Shown here in pieces: positions 40,599 through 49,813 of a stretch of DNA of 64,000 nucleotides. The first letter of the stretch is position 1. Every line of letters starts with the position of its first letter. The translations under genes were made by a program, and so were the position numbers. Origin of the DNA: Opacimonas sp002292215 (GTDB lineage Bacteria > Pseudomonadota > Gammaproteobacteria > Enterobacterales > Alteromonadaceae); contig OX044360.1 of the NCBI GenBank assembly GCA_943846745.1, positions 1,984,001 to 2,048,000 of the forward strand, written 5' to 3'. The notes below the pieces were generated by a model. That model searched no databases, had not been told where the DNA came from, and was given only the letters and a program-made list of their open reading frames with translations.

Positions 40599-41021
40599 AT
40601 GAATCATAACCAAAGTGTGTATCAATTAATAGGTGAAATTAACGGCACAAGAGAATTGGCCAACACTTTCTATGACATAATGGAACAGGATCCTCAAGTA
40701 CAGGAGTTGCTTGCGATCCATCCACTACCTTTAGATAATGTCCGAGAAAAATTTTACGAGTTTTTATCTGGTTGGTTAGGTGGTCCACCGTTATTTGCAA
40801 ACAAGTACGGACACCCTCGCCTACGCAAGCGTCATGCCCCTTTTACTGTATCACCGAAATTAAAAACGCAGTGGATGTATTGTATGGATAAAGCGCTGAC
40901 ACAATGTATTGATAATCCAGAAGTGGTTGCTGCGTTGCACCAAGCATTTGATGACTTAGCTGAGCATATGATTAACAGTGTTGAGCCAATATGCCCGTCG
41001 CAGCAACAGCAACAGCAGTAA
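40599..41021 (+). CDS. Group II truncated haemoglobin
   Basis: About 140 residues from ATG 40599. A 2-on-2 globin: YQLIGEINGTRELANTFYDIMEQDP (helices A-B), the conserved F-W-L-GGP loop in FLSGWLGGPPLFANKYGHP, LRKRHAPF with the proximal His, then QWMYCMDKAL (helix G). These features assign it to group II (trHbO), proteins that bind O2, NO or sulfide. The C-terminus is a run of six glutamines (codons CAG/CAA). The longer frame upstream overlaps aroE and is rejected. Divergent from aroE, 55 bp between starts. Confidence 0.88.
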   Translation: MNHNQSVYQLIGEINGTRELANTFYDIMEQDPQVQELLAIHPLPLDNVREKFYEFLSGWLGGPPLFANKYGHPRLRKRHAPFTVSPKLKTQWMYCMDKALTQCIDNPEVVAALHQAFDDLAEHMINSVEPICPSQQQQQQ

Positions 41022-41139
41022 ACTCAAGCAAGTAGATAAGAGGACCACAGAAAAACCCTTCAAACTCCTGAACGATATTTTATATCATTACATGCGTGCG
41101 GTTTTTGAAGGGCGGTAACTTTTACTCTATGTATAACGT

Positions 41140-41820
41140 TTAGAACTTGTAAGCAATCGAGACGGTGTAAACCCAAGGATCAATCGTTACTTTATCGATA
41201 GTTCCAGCTGTTTCACCTAGATTAAATGTCGCATCAGTTTCAATATTAATGTAACGAACAGACGCGTTAATACCCACACCATCACCAATGTCATAATCGG
41301 CACCAACTTGTGCTGATAAACCAAAAGATGAATCTAAATCTAAATCGGTTAATCCAGCCTCAGCGTTTGCACCGGTAAACTCTTCATCAAAAAAGACCGT
41401 ATAGTTCACACCGACTCCCACATAAGGTTGGAATTTAGCTGATGGATCGTTAAAAAAGTAGTTTGCGGTAATCGTAGGCGGTAAATGCTTGGTTTTACCC
41501 ACTTGATCACCTGTACCTAACGGATCTGATGCACCAAAATTGATATCATGGCTAAATGGGGTAGCAGCCAATAACTCTACGTTCCATTTGTCCGTCACAA
41601 AATACGCAACATTTAAGCCTAGCTGCGTATTACTATCAACCTTTACGCCTAAACCTAAATCGGAACCGGCCATAATGTTAGTACTACTATCGTCCGGTGC
41701 AACGGTTGTAAAACCAGCACGAACAACAATATCACCTTTTTCATAGGCTAATGCTGCAGGTACAAAAATAACAGATGCGAAAGTCATTGCCACTAAGGCA
41801 GAAATAAGTGTTTTTTTCAT
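41140..41820 (-). CDS. ompW: OmpW family outer-membrane protein
   Basis: 226 residues with a signal peptide (1-25, ending ALAYEKGD). It forms an eight-stranded barrel; family marks are GDIVVRAGFTTVAPDDSS, LGLNVAYFVTDKWNVELLAATPFSHDI, KHLPPTITANYFF, FQPYVGVGVNYT, and the terminal aromatic VSIAYKF. OmpW channels carry small hydrophobic solutes. It is preceded by 140 bp of AT-rich DNA and has its own transcription unit. Confidence 0.93.
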   Translation of the reverse strand: MKKTLISALVAMTFASVIFVPAALAYEKGDIVVRAGFTTVAPDDSSTNIMAGSDLGLGVKVDSNTQLGLNVAYFVTDKWNVELLAATPFSHDINFGASDPLGTGDQVGKTKHLPPTITANYFFNDPSAKFQPYVGVGVNYTVFFDEEFTGANAEAGLTDLDLDSSFGLSAQVGADYDIGDGVGINASVRYINIETDATFNLGETAGTIDKVTIDPWVYTVSIAYKF

Positions 41821-41962
41821 GTGTGTTCTCTTGATTAATTAAACTGCGTTAATCATAGAGAGATCATGCAGGGAAAATATTGATCTAAAACAAAGGGCTA
41901 GAAGCACTCTTCATTTTTTCACCCAAGCTTTGCGTTAGATCAATAAACACAATTATGAATAA

Positions 41963-42892
41963 CTAGGCATTACTAAGCCAATCTTGAGGGGATAAGTACG
42001 CGCTTAATTTACCTTGCGCAGAATGCTCACCAGGAACGTAGTTATATTCCCAACGAACCAGTGGTGGCATTGACATTAAAATCGACTCTGTACGCCCACC
42101 GGTTTGTAAACCAAACAAGGTGCCACGATCATATACCAAATTAAATTCAACATATCGTCCACGCCGGTACAACTGAAAATCACGTTCCATCGAACCATAT
42201 TCGGTTAGTTTACGTTTTTCGACTATCGGCACATACGCATCAATAAACCCATTGCCGACTGCTTGCATAAATGTAAATGCAGTTTCAAAATCCGGATCAT
42301 TGAGGTCATCAAAAAATAAGCCCCCAACTCCACGCGTTTCATTGCGATGTTTGAGATAAAAATAATCATCACACCATTTTTTGTATTTGGGATACATATC
42401 TTCGCCAAATGGTTCGCACAGTTGGTTTGCCACAGTATGCCAATGGACAACATCTTCTTTGAATGGAAAGAACGGCGTTAAATCAAATCCACCACCAAAC
42501 CACCAAATAGGCTCTTCGCCGTCTTTTTCAGCAATAAAGAAACGGACATTAGCATGTGACGTTGGGATGTAAGGATTGTGTGGGTGGATCACGAGTGAAA
42601 CACCCATTGCTTGAAAACGGCGTCCGGCTAATTCAGGTCTAGCGGCTGTCGCAGAAGCAGGCATTTGCTCCCCATAAACATGTGAAAAATTCACGCCACC
42701 TTGCTCAATGACCGCCCCATTCGTCATAACGCGAGTACGACCACCGCCCCCTTGTTCACGCTCCCAGTTATCCTCAATAAAGCGCGCCTTACCATCACTT
42801 AACTCTAAGGTCTGACAAATGTTATCTTGGAGTTTGAGAAGAAACGCTTTGACCTGTTCAATCTTGTCATTGGAGGGGATTTCGCCGTTCAT
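41963..42892 (-). CDS. hemF: Coproporphyrinogen III oxidase, aerobic
   Basis: 309 residues. O2-dependent conversion of coproporphyrinogen III to protoporphyrinogen IX in haem synthesis, cytosolic. Signatures: GGGGRTRVM, GVNFSHVYGEQMP, SLVIHPHNPYIPTSHANVRFF, WFGGGFDLTPF, GVGGLFFDDL, EFNLVYDRGTLFGLQTGGRTESILMSMPP. It is 5 bp after tsaC, last gene of the dprA-smg-zinc ribbon-tsaC-hemF run. Confidence 0.97.
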   Translation of the reverse strand: MNGEIPSNDKIEQVKAFLLKLQDNICQTLELSDGKARFIEDNWEREQGGGGRTRVMTNGAVIEQGGVNFSHVYGEQMPASATAARPELAGRRFQAMGVSLVIHPHNPYIPTSHANVRFFIAEKDGEEPIWWFGGGFDLTPFFPFKEDVVHWHTVANQLCEPFGEDMYPKYKKWCDDYFYLKHRNETRGVGGLFFDDLNDPDFETAFTFMQAVGNGFIDAYVPIVEKRKLTEYGSMERDFQLYRRGRYVEFNLVYDRGTLFGLQTGGRTESILMSMPPLVRWEYNYVPGEHSAQGKLSAYLSPQDWLSNA

Positions 42893-42897
42893 GCTAT

Positions 42898-43500
42898 TTA
42901 TCCTCGCAGTACTTGTCCAGTCACTGCATCTTGAATTTTACTAGGGTGCGCATTGTGATCCACTTCGCCATCAATTGCAAAAACTGTCCGTCCAAAATAC
43001 GTGTTGACCTGCGCAATACTGCGTGCGGGTTCCGCACCACTGGGGTTAGCTGACGTCGATACTAAGGGTTTATTGACCGCGTGACATAATTGAATCACCG
43101 TGGGATGAGCGCTAACTCTTACGGCAATCGTCTTTCTGCCACCAGTCAAATAATCAGGTGTATGCGCCGCTTTAGGCATGATCCAAGTAAACGGACCCGG
43201 CCATGTCGCAGTAACTCGAGCAAGCATGACCTCATCGAGGCTAGTTATATCAATGTAAGGATAAAGTTGCTCTATCGTTGCGGCAATTAAAATCAGCCCT
43301 TTATCTTGTGGGCGAGTTTTAATCGCAAGTACTTTTTCTACCGCTGCTTGATTATCAGGATCACAGCCTAACCCAAACACCGCTTCCGTGGGGTAAGCTA
43401 GGACTTCGCCTTGGAGAAATGCGCTAACAAAATCAACCATGAAAACATCCGATAAAGCGGGAGTTGTTAATGCCGTAGGTTCAGATAGGGTAATACTCAT
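42898..43500 (-). CDS. tsaC: L-threonylcarbamoyladenylate synthase TsaC
   Basis: 200 residues of the YrdC/Sua5 family. Makes threonylcarbamoyl-AMP from Thr, bicarbonate and ATP for the t6A37 modification of ANN-decoding tRNAs. Conserved VLAYPTEAVFGLGCDPDN, KTRPQDKGLILIAAT and LVSTSANPSG. The start overlaps the upstream stop by 4 bp (ATGA), so it is coupled to the zinc-ribbon gene. The N-terminal ~18 residues are longer than in E. coli TsaC. Confidence 0.94.
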   Translation of the reverse strand: MSITLSEPTALTTPALSDVFMVDFVSAFLQGEVLAYPTEAVFGLGCDPDNQAAVEKVLAIKTRPQDKGLILIAATIEQLYPYIDITSLDEVMLARVTATWPGPFTWIMPKAAHTPDYLTGGRKTIAVRVSAHPTVIQLCHAVNKPLVSTSANPSGAEPARSIAQVNTYFGRTVFAIDGEVDHNAHPSKIQDAVTGQVLRG

Positions 43501-44060
43501 AATTCAACAGTGCCAGAACATTTAGGTTTAACACATATTAAGGTAGGAACTGATTTTTGGATCATAACAGGTGAAGAGCAATCGGGACAAACATGAGCCA
43601 CCGGCTTGTCATTCAATACAAACTTGCATGCTGGGTAATGGTTACACGAATAGAATTTTTTGCCGTATTTGTTGGTTTTTTCTAACAGATGTCCTTGCTT
43701 ACATTCAGGACACGTTACTTGGGTATCTGTTTGTTCTTTAATTGAACCTATATAATTACAAACAGGAAAGTCCACACACCCAACAAACAAACCATATCGA
43801 CCTTTTTTGATCGCAAGTGTTTGATCACATTGTGGACAAGGGGTGTCATGCATAACTTTGATAGTCGTAATGGCATTATCGGTCAATGACTTGCGATAAT
43901 CGCATGCTGGGTAAGTACTGCATCCTAAAAATGCAGATTTGTTTGCATATCTAATAGCTAATGGCTGTTGACATTGAGGGCAATCACCATAGGCTTCATG
44001 TATAGCTTCAGCGCTAACTTGTTTATCCGAAGAAAAGAGTGAACCATCAATTTTGGCCAT
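43497..44060 (-). CDS. Topoisomerase I C-terminal-type zinc-ribbon protein (YrdD-like)
   Basis: 187 residues containing four zinc ribbons related to the topoisomerase I tail. Each begins CPxC and ends CxxxPxC or similar: CPQCQQPLAIR...CSTYPAC (~22-48), CPQCDQTLAIK...CVDFPVC (~74-101), CPECKQGHLLE...CNHYPAC (~113-143) and CPDCSSP...CVKPKC (~156-182). Probably a nucleic-acid-binding factor; no function is established. It overlaps smg by one base (TAATG) and tsaC by 4 bp. Confidence 0.85.
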   Translation of the reverse strand: MAKIDGSLFSSDKQVSAEAIHEAYGDCPQCQQPLAIRYANKSAFLGCSTYPACDYRKSLTDNAITTIKVMHDTPCPQCDQTLAIKKGRYGLFVGCVDFPVCNYIGSIKEQTDTQVTCPECKQGHLLEKTNKYGKKFYSCNHYPACKFVLNDKPVAHVCPDCSSPVMIQKSVPTLICVKPKCSGTVEL

Positions 44061-44536
44061 TAGTGGAGTGGACCATCCGGCATTTCGAAAATAAGATTTT
44101 CCATTTGCGCGTACGCGGTTTCTTTACCAGGCACATTAAATAGCACCATTAACACCACCCACTTTAAATCTTCTAAGCAAAATTCTTTGCTGTCAATTTC
44201 CATCACTCGATCAATGACCATTTCACGGGTTGAACTATCAAGCACATTAATCTGCTCAAGGAACATAATAAAACCGCGTGCCTCAACATCTAACACAGCA
44301 AGTTCAGGCTCTATATAGACTCGATTGACCGCAGAGAATGCCCCTTCAGTTAAATAAGGTTTATGGTCAGTTTCCTGTAACGCCGCAAGTTTCTCAAGCC
44401 ATTTGAGAGCTTTGTATATTTCATCCAAATGAAAACCTGCTAACACCAGTTCATCGGTGAGCGCTTCTTGATCAACATGAAAATCCGACTCGTTATGAAT
44501 TAACGTTTCAAACAAGTACATGAGGATATCAAACAT
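44060..44536 (-). CDS. smg: Smg protein (DUF494)
   Basis: 158 residues, acidic and helical. Family marks: FDILMYLFETLIHNE at the N-terminus, ALTDELVLAGFHLDEIYKALKWLEKL, and the end LKWVVLMVLFNVPGKE. Its function is unknown although it is a conserved neighbour of dprA. It overlaps dprA by 8 bp and the zinc-ribbon gene by 1 bp, so the cluster is tightly coupled. Confidence 0.93.
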   Translation of the reverse strand: MFDILMYLFETLIHNESDFHVDQEALTDELVLAGFHLDEIYKALKWLEKLAALQETDHKPYLTEGAFSAVNRVYIEPELAVLDVEARGFIMFLEQINVLDSSTREMVIDRVMEIDSKEFCLEDLKWVVLMVLFNVPGKETAYAQMENLIFEMPDGPLH

Positions 44537-45647
44537 AATTATCTCCTCTGAGTTTTATATAGCCGCCAGATACCGCTGCGACTTTGCCTCTAAGCTCATA
44601 TTCTAATAACTTTGCCAATAATTGTGGTAATGGCAAGTTTGAATGTGCAGCGATAGTGTCAATTGCTGTAATTTCAAAACCTACACTATCTAACAAATCG
44701 GAATGTGACAAGTTTTCTTGAGAATATTTATTATTGTTATTGGATATTGGGCAGGAATTTGGTTTTTCAAGATCCGTGAAATACAAATCGATATCATCCA
44801 CATGATCAACCAGCAGCGCACCTTGTTTGATTAACGCATGACAACCACTGACATTGACATCATCAATTCGTCCTGGCATTGCAAACACTGTGCGATTTTC
44901 ATTCAATGCTTGATTTGCGGTAATCAACGATCCTGATTTATGCTGTGCTTCCACCACAAATGTGCCCATCGACAAACCGCTGATAATACGATTTCGTTTA
45001 GGAAAATTGGTTGGCTTGGGAGGTTGATGCGGTAAAAATTCACTCACTACACAGCCCTTCGCTTTGAGTATTTGGTCGCGCAGCACACAATGATGCTTTG
45101 GATACGTATGTTGGTGTCCATGACCTAACACAGCAATGGTACCTCCTTGTGCACTTAACGCACCACGATGAGCTTGCGCGTCTATTCCTTGCGCTAATCC
45201 AGAAGTTATTACCCAATGCCTTAAGGCTAGCTGTTGTGCAAAATTATGGGCTTGCTGCTTGCCAATTTCACTCGCCCGCCTCGCACCGACGATGGCTATC
45301 TGATGACAAGCCAGCAATTCAATATTTCCCTCGGCAAATAATAGTAGCGGTCTATCGCTCACTTGCAACAAGGTCTGTGGGTAATGCTCGTCAGTACACA
45401 ATATAATGTGCCGATCAATGTCGTTGGCTTGAGCTTGCCAAGCGTATAAACGCTCAATAGGCTGAGTATAATCTGCGCGCAACTGGGCTATTTGCGCCCT
45501 CGTTAATCCCGCACCGAGTAAATTAGCAATCGGTTGAGAAGGTATTTGCGATAACTCACAACTGAGATAATCAGCTAATTTAAAACAGGTAATTGTACTG
45601 ATACCAGTACACTGTAATAACGCATATAATGGTGCTAATCCTTGCAT
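44529..45647 (-). CDS. dprA: DNA-processing protein DprA
   Basis: 372 residues. It loads RecA on single-stranded DNA during natural transformation. A Rossmann-like core: VGARRASEIGKQQA, TSGLAQGIDAQAHRGAL, GGTIAVLGHGHQHTYPKHH, FPKRNRIISGLSMGTFVVEAQHKSGSLITANQAL, FAMPGRIDD. A C-terminal winged-helix-like part follows (~310-370). Starts 24 bp from the LysM gene stop. Confidence 0.95.
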   Translation of the reverse strand: MQGLAPLYALLQCTGISTITCFKLADYLSCELSQIPSQPIANLLGAGLTRAQIAQLRADYTQPIERLYAWQAQANDIDRHIILCTDEHYPQTLLQVSDRPLLLFAEGNIELLACHQIAIVGARRASEIGKQQAHNFAQQLALRHWVITSGLAQGIDAQAHRGALSAQGGTIAVLGHGHQHTYPKHHCVLRDQILKAKGCVVSEFLPHQPPKPTNFPKRNRIISGLSMGTFVVEAQHKSGSLITANQALNENRTVFAMPGRIDDVNVSGCHALIKQGALLVDHVDDIDLYFTDLEKPNSCPISNNNNKYSQENLSHSDLLDSVGFEITAIDTIAAHSNLPLPQLLAKLLEYELRGKVAAVSGGYIKLRGDNYV

Positions 45648-45670
45648 ATATCCCCTTATAGAACCTTAAT

Positions 45671-46762
45671 TTAAGGAGCGCGTAATTGTGCTCCTCGTTG
45701 AATCGCTGAATTGGCATTCACTATCACACCAAAACTTGTCGTTGCAAATGTCGCGATTACGACTAAATCGCCCTGCTTCATCTGTGGTTGCGAATAGGTT
45801 GTACCTGAATAAGTTAGTGTTCTATCCGGTGCGTAAATACCAAATACCATTCCCGGCTTGGTCTGCTGCTGACCGACATCCATGACCACTACATCACTTC
45901 TACTCCAACGCGTTCGAGTCGATACGCCCCCGACAATATAACCCTGTTGAGAATCTGCAACTGTTAATGTCACGCTAGACAGATCCAATGAAGATGGCTT
46001 AGGTACAATGCTATCGCCAAGTATAATTTCTTGCTTTGAATCAGTAACTTTAAACACTTTCGCCACTGAATTATTGCTATCCGCGGCATGCTGTCGTGAT
46101 CGTATAGGTTGAAATTGAGCATCAGCGACATGCTTTACATGGATACCCAGCGCAGCGCCTTGCATGTCATAAATCGTATGTTGTTTGTGCACGACTGCAT
46201 ACTGACCCTTGGACCAGTTTCGCTGATTATTTTCACCTTTTTGATCCGGTGCATAGTTGGCCAAGATCAATTGCTGCGAAGTCAACCTAGTCAATTGTTG
46301 CGGATTGCCGATCACCATCATGCCATTGTTTATGCTCGCAGTACTGAGCACTTGATCATGACTAAGAAAGGGCTCAACCGCAGCCCAATTGATAAGATCA
46401 ATCGCAGGTTTGAGATGTTTAATTCCCTGTGGAGATAATGCAATAATAGGTTTTTGTGGAACGCGTGAGAGCATGAGGGTTGGTTTTCCATCTTGATATA
46501 CCAACGTAATCACATCACCAGGGTAAATTAAATGAGGATTGTGAATTTCAGGGTTGGCTCGCCACACTTCAGGCCACAACCAGGGATCAAATAAAAATGT
46601 CTCCGAAATATCCCATAACGTATCGCCTTTCACCACAACATGCTCACTTGGGGCATCGGTTCTAAACTGAATAATGTCACCTTTGGCAAACGCTGCAGGC
46701 GCCATAAATAGTAGCAATCCAACAAACATACAGGTGCACAAAGAATTAATTATCAAATTCAC
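45671..46762 (-). CDS. LysM domain periplasmic protein
   Basis: 363 residues. Signal peptide (ending APAAFAKGD), then one LysM domain (VVVKGDTLWDISETFLFDPWLWPEVW...NPHLIYPGDVITLVY, ~43-90) that binds peptidoglycan, and a long C-terminal domain (~200-360) with a repeated beta-pattern. The start is GTG at 46762, which has GGAGG six bases upstream; an in-frame ATG 16 codons earlier (46810) lacks a site and would hide the signal peptide. Upstream of dprA on the same strand, a frequent neighbour. Confidence 0.85.
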   Translation of the reverse strand: MNLIINSLCTCMFVGLLLFMAPAAFAKGDIIQFRTDAPSEHVVVKGDTLWDISETFLFDPWLWPEVWRANPEIHNPHLIYPGDVITLVYQDGKPTLMLSRVPQKPIIALSPQGIKHLKPAIDLINWAAVEPFLSHDQVLSTASINNGMMVIGNPQQLTRLTSQQLILANYAPDQKGENNQRNWSKGQYAVVHKQHTIYDMQGAALGIHVKHVADAQFQPIRSRQHAADSNNSVAKVFKVTDSKQEIILGDSIVPKPSSLDLSSVTLTVADSQQGYIVGGVSTRTRWSRSDVVVMDVGQQQTKPGMVFGIYAPDRTLTYSGTTYSQPQMKQGDLVVIATFATTSFGVIVNANSAIQRGAQLRAP

Positions 46763-46938
46763 TTGTAAACCTCCGGTTTCGTTTATCAGTTTTTTGTCAG
46801 TATCCGCCATTATTCCCCCTAAAATTATGCATATTGCTAACTTTAAAGGTAGAATAGACGATAATGCATACCTGTATGGTCCAGTTTTCCATAGCTAGGT
46901 ATCAAAAATAATACTTTTAACCAGTATGGAAGAACAAT

Positions 46939-47448
46939 ATGCCCGTTTTAAACGTCCTTACATTTCCGGATGAACGCTTGCGCACGAAGGCGCAACCAGT
47001 AACTAACATTGATGACAGTATTCGTGTATTAGTCGCGGATATGTTTGCAACGATGCAAGCAGAAAGCGGTGTCGGCCTCGCCGCAACGCAAGTCGACGTG
47101 CACCAACAAGTTATCGTTATGGACGTATCGGATAAACAAGATGCACCTATGGTATTTATTAACCCTAAAATAGTTGAACAACGCGGTACAAAAATCAACG
47201 AAGAAGGGTGTTTATCGGTCCCCAATAACTACGCAAAAGTAGAACGTGCAGAATGGGTTAAAGTTACAGCCCACAACGAACATGGTACTGAGTTCACCTT
47301 AGAAGCAGAAGGCTTATTAGCCGTGTGCATCCAACATGAAATGGACCATTTGCAAGGTAAGTTATTTGTTGATTATTTGTCAGGACTAAAGCGCCAACGA
47401 ATAATGAAAAAGCTTGAAAAAGAAGCGCGATTAGCCACCAAAGCATAA
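46939..47448 (+). CDS. def: Peptide deformylase
   Basis: 169 residues. Removes the formyl group from nascent N-termini. The three motifs are GVGLAATQ (motif 1), EEGCLSVP with metal Cys (motif 2) and QHEMDHLQGKLF with HExxH (motif 3). First gene of def-fmt-rsmB, divergent from the LysM gene. Confidence 0.97.
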   Translation: MPVLNVLTFPDERLRTKAQPVTNIDDSIRVLVADMFATMQAESGVGLAATQVDVHQQVIVMDVSDKQDAPMVFINPKIVEQRGTKINEEGCLSVPNNYAKVERAEWVKVTAHNEHGTEFTLEAEGLLAVCIQHEMDHLQGKLFVDYLSGLKRQRIMKKLEKEARLATKA

Positions 47449-47479
47449 TCTTACACTCCACAATAAAATAGGTATTGCG

Positions 47480-48466
47480 TTGAGCACCCCATTAAACATT
47501 ATATTTGCTGGTACGCCAGAGTTTGCCGCTGATCACTTAGCGGCACTGTTGACTACGGAACACAACATAGTTGCAGTCTACACTCAACCTGACAGACCGG
47601 CTGGCCGGGGTAAAAAGCTGACCCCTAGTGCTGTAAAAACACTCGCATTAACGCATGCCATTCCCGTGCTGCAACCAGAAAACTTTCGTAGTCCAGAGAC
47701 GCAGGCTAAATTAGCCGCGTTGAACGCAGACTTAATGATAGTGGTTGCTTATGGTCTACTTTTACCGCAAGTCGTACTCGACTCTCCACGCTTAGGTTGC
47801 ATTAATGTACACGGATCATTACTACCACGCTGGCGCGGAGCCGCTCCGATCCAACGAGCTATTTGGGCTGGTGATGTCGCAACAGGTGTGACCATTATGC
47901 AAATGGATATCGGCTTAGATACCGGCGCAATGCTGTACAAAACTCAATTGCCAATTGCAGCTGACGACACAAGCACTAGCCTGTACCAAAAACTAGCACA
48001 ACAAGGTCCTCAAGCATTAGTGCATGTGGTCAATGATTTCGCCACATTTTTACCGGAACAGCAAGATGATGCACAAGCTAATTATGCGAAAAAACTAAGC
48101 AAAGACGAAGCGCACATTAATTGGCATTTATCTGCGGAACAGCTCGAACGAAATGTCCGCGCATTTAATCCATGGCCCGTTGCTTTTTTCACCCTCGAAG
48201 ATGAACACGGCAAAGTACAGAATATCAAGGTTTGGTTAGCACATATAGACACAGACCAAGACACATCTAATTTATCGCCAGGGCAGATTATTCGTGCTAC
48301 AAAACAAGGACTAGCTATAGCAACCTCGAATGGTGCACTGGTCATAACACAATGCCAAATTCCAGGTAAAAAAGCGATGCCAATTAGTGACATTATTAAC
48401 GCACGAGCAAGCTGGTTTACACCTGGACGTATTTTATCATCATCAACCGCAACGGCAGAATTATAA
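47480..48466 (+). CDS. fmt: Methionyl-tRNA formyltransferase
   Basis: 328 residues. Transfers formyl from 10-formyl-THF to initiator Met-tRNA. LNIIFAGTPEFAADHL opens the domain, NVHGSLLPRWRGAAPIQRAI is the THF/formyl site (Asn, His), TGVTIMQMDIGLDTGAML follows. TTG is the start: it matches the family N-terminus, and no other upstream Met exists in frame. The stop overlaps the rsmB ATG by one base. Confidence 0.95.
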   Translation: MSTPLNIIFAGTPEFAADHLAALLTTEHNIVAVYTQPDRPAGRGKKLTPSAVKTLALTHAIPVLQPENFRSPETQAKLAALNADLMIVVAYGLLLPQVVLDSPRLGCINVHGSLLPRWRGAAPIQRAIWAGDVATGVTIMQMDIGLDTGAMLYKTQLPIAADDTSTSLYQKLAQQGPQALVHVVNDFATFLPEQQDDAQANYAKKLSKDEAHINWHLSAEQLERNVRAFNPWPVAFFTLEDEHGKVQNIKVWLAHIDTDQDTSNLSPGQIIRATKQGLAIATSNGALVITQCQIPGKKAMPISDIINARASWFTPGRILSSSTATAEL

Positions 48467-49794
48467 TGAGTACACCTTTAGGTCAACAATTACGCGCCGA
48501 TGCCGCTTGGGTATTATTTCAAATTTTAGAAAAAGGCATGTCATCCAAACAAGCCCTAGGTCAACGTTTACCGGATTATGAAGGGCGCGATCGAGCTTGG
48601 TTACAAGAAATGGTCTTTGGCTGTTTACGTACGTTACCTATTCTACAGTTTTGGCTCCGTGGATTATTAGATAAACCTCTCAAGGGTCGTAAAAAAATTC
48701 TCGAACACTTAATACTATTAGGCTTATATCAACTAGCCTATAGTCGCGTGTCAGAACATGCAGCCGTCAGCGAAACCGTCGGCGCTGCAGATTTATTAAA
48801 AGGCACCACTTTAAAAGCCTTAATCAATGCAATCTTACGTACTTTTATTCGTGAAAATGTTGGTGAAACTTTACCTGACAGCTTAGCAGCACAAGCAGGC
48901 ATGCCGAATTGGATCTATAAGTCAATTCAAGCAAATTACCCTGAACAGGCGTCAGACATACTCCAAGTAAGTAACGAAAAAGCACCATTATGGCTGCGTA
49001 TCAATCAAGCACATATAAGTACAGCTGAGTTTTTAGCTAAATTAGAAGAGATGCAAATTGAAGCACAACTCAGTGCAATCCACCCTGATGCCGTTATGTG
49101 TACTCGCAGCGGTGATGTTACGCGTTTTCCTGGCTATGACGAAGGTTGGTTTTCGGTACAAGATGGTGCAGCCCAGCTTGCCGCCCATTTATTAGATTTA
49201 CAACCACACCAGCGCGTCTTAGATTGTTGTGCTGCACCGGGGGGTAAAACAGCACATATCCTTGCCACTCAACCCGACCTTAAAGAATGCGTAGCCATTG
49301 ATAGCGATGCGCATCGATTAGTGCGTGTTGAAGAAAACTTAGCACGCTTAAATCATCACGCCACCTTAATCTGTGCCGAAGCTCAAGAAGTTGAGGGCTG
49401 GCATAACGGTGAGTTATTTGATCGCATTTTACTTGATGCGCCTTGCTCTGCAACGGGTGTTATTCGTCGTCATCCTGACATTCGCTGGTTACGCCAAGCA
49501 TCTGATATTGCGCCTTTAGTCGCTATCCAAGCACAATTATTACAGCAAATGTGGCAAATATTAAAACCAGGTGGTAAGTTACTTTATGCAACCTGCTCTA
49601 TTTTCCCAGAAGAAAATGCACAACAAATACAAGCATTTATTGAACAGCATCCTGAAGCTGAAATAATAGCGTTACCACCAGAATTACACTCTGTCAGCAC
49701 AGCAACTAACGCTATCGGTCTGCAAATTCTGCCTGGCAACGGCAATATGGACGGGTTTTATTACGCGCTGTTACACAAACCCGCGCAGTCGTAA
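48466..49794 (+). CDS. rsmB: 16S rRNA (cytosine 967-C5)-methyltransferase RsmB
   Basis: 442 residues. N-terminal NusB-like RNA-binding domain (~1-140), then the SAM domain with VLDCCAAPGGKTAHIL, LLDAPCSATGVIRRHPDIRW (Cys) and LLYATCSIFPEENAQQI (catalytic Cys). Methylates C967 of 16S rRNA. Coupled to fmt by TAATG overlap; trkA follows 19 bp later. Confidence 0.96.
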   Translation: MSTPLGQQLRADAAWVLFQILEKGMSSKQALGQRLPDYEGRDRAWLQEMVFGCLRTLPILQFWLRGLLDKPLKGRKKILEHLILLGLYQLAYSRVSEHAAVSETVGAADLLKGTTLKALINAILRTFIRENVGETLPDSLAAQAGMPNWIYKSIQANYPEQASDILQVSNEKAPLWLRINQAHISTAEFLAKLEEMQIEAQLSAIHPDAVMCTRSGDVTRFPGYDEGWFSVQDGAAQLAAHLLDLQPHQRVLDCCAAPGGKTAHILATQPDLKECVAIDSDAHRLVRVEENLARLNHHATLICAEAQEVEGWHNGELFDRILLDAPCSATGVIRRHPDIRWLRQASDIAPLVAIQAQLLQQMWQILKPGGKLLYATCSIFPEENAQQIQAFIEQHPEAEIIALPPELHSVSTATNAIGLQILPGNGNMDGFYYALLHKPAQS

Positions 49795-49813
49795 ATAATA
49801 AGAGAAGCGTGAC

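Noticed and set aside
41056..41113. Inverted repeat (CCCTTCAA/TTGAAGGG) between the globin and ompW genes as a terminator
   Set aside because: The loop is ~40 nt, the stem has a bulge and there is no T run at the end.
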